Below are positions 61,444-64,000 of a stretch of 64,000 nucleotides of DNA, piece after piece; the stretch's first letter is position 1, and the number at the start of each line of letters is the position of its first letter. Below the pieces are notes generated by a model that was given only the letters and a program-made list of their open reading frames with translations, made no database searches and had not been told where the DNA came from. The stretch covers positions 508,654 through 572,653 of the forward strand of contig NZ_QJTD01000002.1 of assembly GCF_003217215.1 (NCBI RefSeq), read 5' to 3'. Position numbers and translations under genes: made by a program. The stretch comes from Winogradskyella epiphytica (GTDB lineage Bacteria; Bacteroidota; Bacteroidia; Flavobacteriales; Flavobacteriaceae).

Positions 61444-64000
61444 TTAGTATTTATAATTCTTCTTCTCTATCATGTAATACACTAATGGCACTACCAATAA
61501 TGTTAACACTGTTGAAACTATTGTACCACCCATTAATGAAATGGCTAAACCTTGGAAAATTGGGTCAAATAATATAACAAAAGCTCCAATAACAACGGTT
61601 CCTGCGGTTAATAAAATAGGTGTGGTTCTAACGGCTCCTGCTTCAATGGCAGCTTGTTTTAACGGTACTCCTTCAGCAGTTCTTAAATTGATAAAGTCAA
61701 TCAACAATACTGAGTTTCTAACCATGATTCCTGCTAAAGCAATCATGCCTATAAATGAGGTGGCAGTAAAGAATGCTCCCATTAACCAGTGTCCAAGGAT
61801 AATTCCGATTAAGGATAATGGAATCGCAACCATCATAACGATTGGTGCTTTAAAGTTTTGGAACCAACCTACAATTAAAATATAAATTAAGATAATAGCA
61901 CCTAAAAAAGCTATTCCTAAATCTCTAAAGACTTCTAAAGTAATTTGCCATTCTCCATCCCATTTTACGGTGTAATCATCTTCAAATTCAGGTTGACCTA
62001 AATACATTTCGTTAATCTCATATCCTGCTGGTAATGGAATTTCTTTTAACTTCTTCTCCATTCCTAAAATCGCATACGCAGGACTCTCTAACTCCCCAGC
62101 CATATCAGCCAAAACATGAACCACACGTTTTTGATTTTTACGATAGATACTCTTCGCTGCAGTAGTCTCACTAATAGATACCAAATCTGCAATAGGCACC
62201 ATATTACCTTGTTTCGATTTTACTTTTAATTGTGAAATATCTGTAATAGTCGATTTTTCCTTTTCATCTAAAGCTAATACTAAACCAATCTGGTTAACAG
62301 CATCTTCATCATACAAATGTGTAACAGCTCTATTAGACAATGCCATATTCATGGTATAAGCAATTTGCTGTGGAGCAACACCATATAACATAGCTTTTTC
62401 TTTATTGATGTCAAACTGATATTCAATTTGATCATCTTCAACCATCCAATCGACATCTACCACATCGTCTGTATTTCTAAGTATACCTTGAATATGATTT
62501 GCAATTTTCATTTGCTCATCATAATCAGGTCCATAAACTTCGGCAACAATAGTCGATAATACAGGTGGTCCTGGTGGCACTTCAACCAACTTCACATTGG
62601 CATTATACTTTGAAGCAATCTTCTGAATATCTGGTCGTAATAATTTAGCGATATCATGACTTTGCAATGATCGATCATCTTTAGCCAATAAATTCACTTG
62701 AATATCTGCCATATTAGATCCACCACGTAAATCATAATGACGCACCAAACCATTAAACGTAATTGGTGCAGACGTACCAACATAGTTTTGATAATTCACT
62801 ACTTCTGGTCGTGTAGATAAATACTGTGAAATCTCTTGTGCCACAACTCCAGTTCGCTCTAGCGTTGTTCCTTCAGGCATATCAATGACAACTTGAAATT
62901 CATTCTTGTTATCAAATGGCAACATTTTCACAGCTACCGAATTGGTAAAAAACAAAGCAAACGTGCCAAGTAATACGGCAAAAGTTCCTAGTAAAAATAA
63001 CCAACGTTTTCCACTATTTTCTAAAAGAGGTCTCTCAATCTTATTATAGATCTTATAAATACGCGTATCTTCTATTGCTTTTTCTGGTTTTTCTTCAGCA
63101 CCCTTTTTATCTTTTTCTCTCAAGAAAATATAACCTAAATAAGGTGTAATCGTTAGGGCTACAAATAAGGACAAAATCATGGCGATAGACGCTCCAATTG
63201 GCATTGGTGCCATATATGGTCCCATTAATCCAGATACGAAAGCCATTGGTAATACCGAAGCAATTACTGTAAACGTAGCTAAAATGGTCGGGTTTCCAAC
63301 TTCATTAATCGCATATAAAGCCGCTTGTTTAAATGGCAAGCGTTTCATTTTGAAATGCCTATGCATATTTTCGGCAATAATAATGGAATCATCGACGACG
63401 ATACCTGTAACAAATACTAATGCGAAAAGTGTGATTCGATTAAGCGTGTAATCCATCATATAGTAACTCAATAACGTTAATGCAAACGTAATTGGTACTG
63501 ATAAAAACACCACTAATCCACCACGCCAACCCATCGCCAACATTACAACAATAGTAACTGCAACAATAGATCCTATAAGGTGTAACAATAACTCTGAAAC
63601 TTTATGCGATGCAGTTTCTCCATAATTTCTAGTGATTTCTACTTGTACATCATCCGGAATTAAAGTCGCTCGTAAATGATCTACCTTATCTATAATAACT
63701 TCAGCAATTTTCATAGCATCTGCACCCTTTCTTTTAGCAACCGAAATGGTCACAGCAGGATATTCTGATTTATAATCTGAAGCCTTTTCACTTCCTGCTC
63801 CAAAACCTAAACTCACGTAATTCTGTGGTACTTCTGGACCATCAATAATCTTAGCCACCTGCTTCAAATAAATAGGTTGATTTTGCTGTACACCAACCAC
63901 TAAGTTTTCAACATCTGTTACAGATTCTAAGAACGTCCCAGTATTTACAAGGAATTCCGTATCGCTTTTATCAAAACTTCCAGCGCTTAATTGGCTGTTG
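61444..64000 (-). CDS. RND efflux permease (5' partial)
   Basis: The frame is open to the end of the window, and the residues before the GTG at 63900 (SDTEFLVNTGTFLES) continue the family, so the N-terminus lies outside. About 851 residues are visible. Membrane segments include GWRGGLVVFLSVPITFALTL, VTGIVVDDSIIIAENMHRH (transmembrane helix 4 with the proton-relay aspartate pair), the periplasmic docking region, and the closing set LLIDFINLRTAEG to VVPLVYYMIEK. This is an AcrB/CusA-superfamily proton antiporter; the VDDSI motif differs from CusA, so the substrate class is open. PII-like and DUF2892 genes follow in the same unit. Confidence 0.93.
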   Translation of the reverse strand, partial: NSQLSAGSFDKSDTEFLVNTGTFLESVTDVENLVVGVQQNQPIYLKQVAKIIDGPEVPQNYVSLGFGAGSEKASDYKSEYPAVTISVAKRKGADAMKIAEVIIDKVDHLRATLIPDDVQVEITRNYGETASHKVSELLLHLIGSIVAVTIVVMLAMGWRGGLVVFLSVPITFALTLLSYYMMDYTLNRITLFALVFVTGIVVDDSIIIAENMHRHFKMKRLPFKQAALYAINEVGNPTILATFTVIASVLPMAFVSGLMGPYMAPMPIGASIAMILSLFVALTITPYLGYIFLREKDKKGAEEKPEKAIEDTRIYKIYNKIERPLLENSGKRWLFLLGTFAVLLGTFALFFTNSVAVKMLPFDNKNEFQVVIDMPEGTTLERTGVVAQEISQYLSTRPEVVNYQNYVGTSAPITFNGLVRHYDLRGGSNMADIQVNLLAKDDRSLQSHDIAKLLRPDIQKIASKYNANVKLVEVPPGPPVLSTIVAEVYGPDYDEQMKIANHIQGILRNTDDVVDVDWMVEDDQIEYQFDINKEKAMLYGVAPQQIAYTMNMALSNRAVTHLYDEDAVNQIGLVLALDEKEKSTITDISQLKVKSKQGNMVPIADLVSISETTAAKSIYRKNQKRVVHVLADMAGELESPAYAILGMEKKLKEIPLPAGYEINEMYLGQPEFEDDYTVKWDGEWQITLEVFRDLGIAFLGAIILIYILIVGWFQNFKAPIVMMVAIPLSLIGIILGHWLMGAFFTATSFIGMIALAGIMVRNSVLLIDFINLRTAEGVPLKQAAIEAGAVRTTPILLTAGTVVIGAFVILFDPIFQGLAISLMGGTIVSTVLTLLVVPLVYYMIEKKNYKY

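Noticed and set aside
63898..63900. GTG at 63900 as the start of the RND permease
   Set aside because: The frame continues to the end of the window with family-like residues; the gene is cut by the window edge.
1..64000. rRNA, tRNA, riboswitch, prophage, insertion sequence or defence system
   Set aside because: I looked through the gene-free stretches on both strands and saw no cloverleaf, known aptamer core, transposase or typical defence gene; a covariance-model search would be needed to exclude small RNAs fully.

Overview
The window is a low-GC chromosomal segment of a Bacteroidota bacterium, most likely a marine member of the Flavobacteriaceae. Four things point there: type IX secretion system (T9SS) parts and clients (a SprF/PorP-like protein, PorQ, and type A and type B sorting domains), gliding genes gldF and gldG, promoters of the Bacteroidota form TTG-N18-21-TAnnTTTG with few Shine-Dalgarno sequences, and family-restricted genes (CCC-motif membrane protein, DUF6452, DUF6048, PD40/OmpA protein). 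I cannot fix the genus from the sequence. I saw no rRNA, tRNA, CRISPR array, prophage or insertion sequence; this is core chromosome with small intergenic repeats.

Layout. 1-6.0 kb: a T9SS adhesin cassette of a giant HYR-like repeat protein (5' end outside the window), its SprF/PorP-like partner and a PorE-like TPR/PD40/OmpA protein. 6.4-13.1 kb: a CAP-domain lipoprotein, pdxH, then a minus-strand run of rpsA, pyrR, pyrB, a STAS-like gene and rnz. 13.4-18.8 kb: a Kbp/YgaU-like LysM gene and the minus-strand unit lon-LysM-porQ-cmk. 19-27.7 kb: an MFS transporter, an M48 lipoprotein, msrB, lpdA, three outer-membrane barrel genes, aroQ and xerD. 27.8-30.3 kb: a coiled-coil gene, zapA, a 6S-like RNA and rny. 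30.7-36.2 kb: an M23 peptidase, a TonB-dependent receptor and a cysteine desulfurase. 36.3-43.6 kb: a calcium-binding-repeat lipoprotein, a Smr protein, small membrane proteins, rocD, rlmD, DUF6452, DUF6048 and DinB.

43.7-51.1 kb: phoH-purC on the minus strand, and on the plus strand a SAM hydrolase (DUF62), an ABM protein, gldF, an unrecognised membrane gene, gldG and dnaN. 51.2-60.1 kb: a lipoprotein, a T9SS type A protein with duplicated LRR modules, an unknown secreted protein, and a LytTR response regulator with a propeller-type sensor kinase. 60.2-64.0 kb: an RND efflux permease (5' end outside the window), a PII-like protein, a DUF2892 protein and a DUF4870 protein.

The genes that work together most clearly are those for surface secretion and gliding (adhesin/SprF/PorE-like, porQ, gldF/gldG). 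The non-standard items most worth attention are the 6S-like RNA between zapA and rny, the extra gene inside gldF-gldG, the PII-like gene in the RND operon with a 101-bp structured repeat in front of it, and an RlmD homologue without the usual iron-sulfur cysteines. I did not find a clearly new defence or biosynthetic system.
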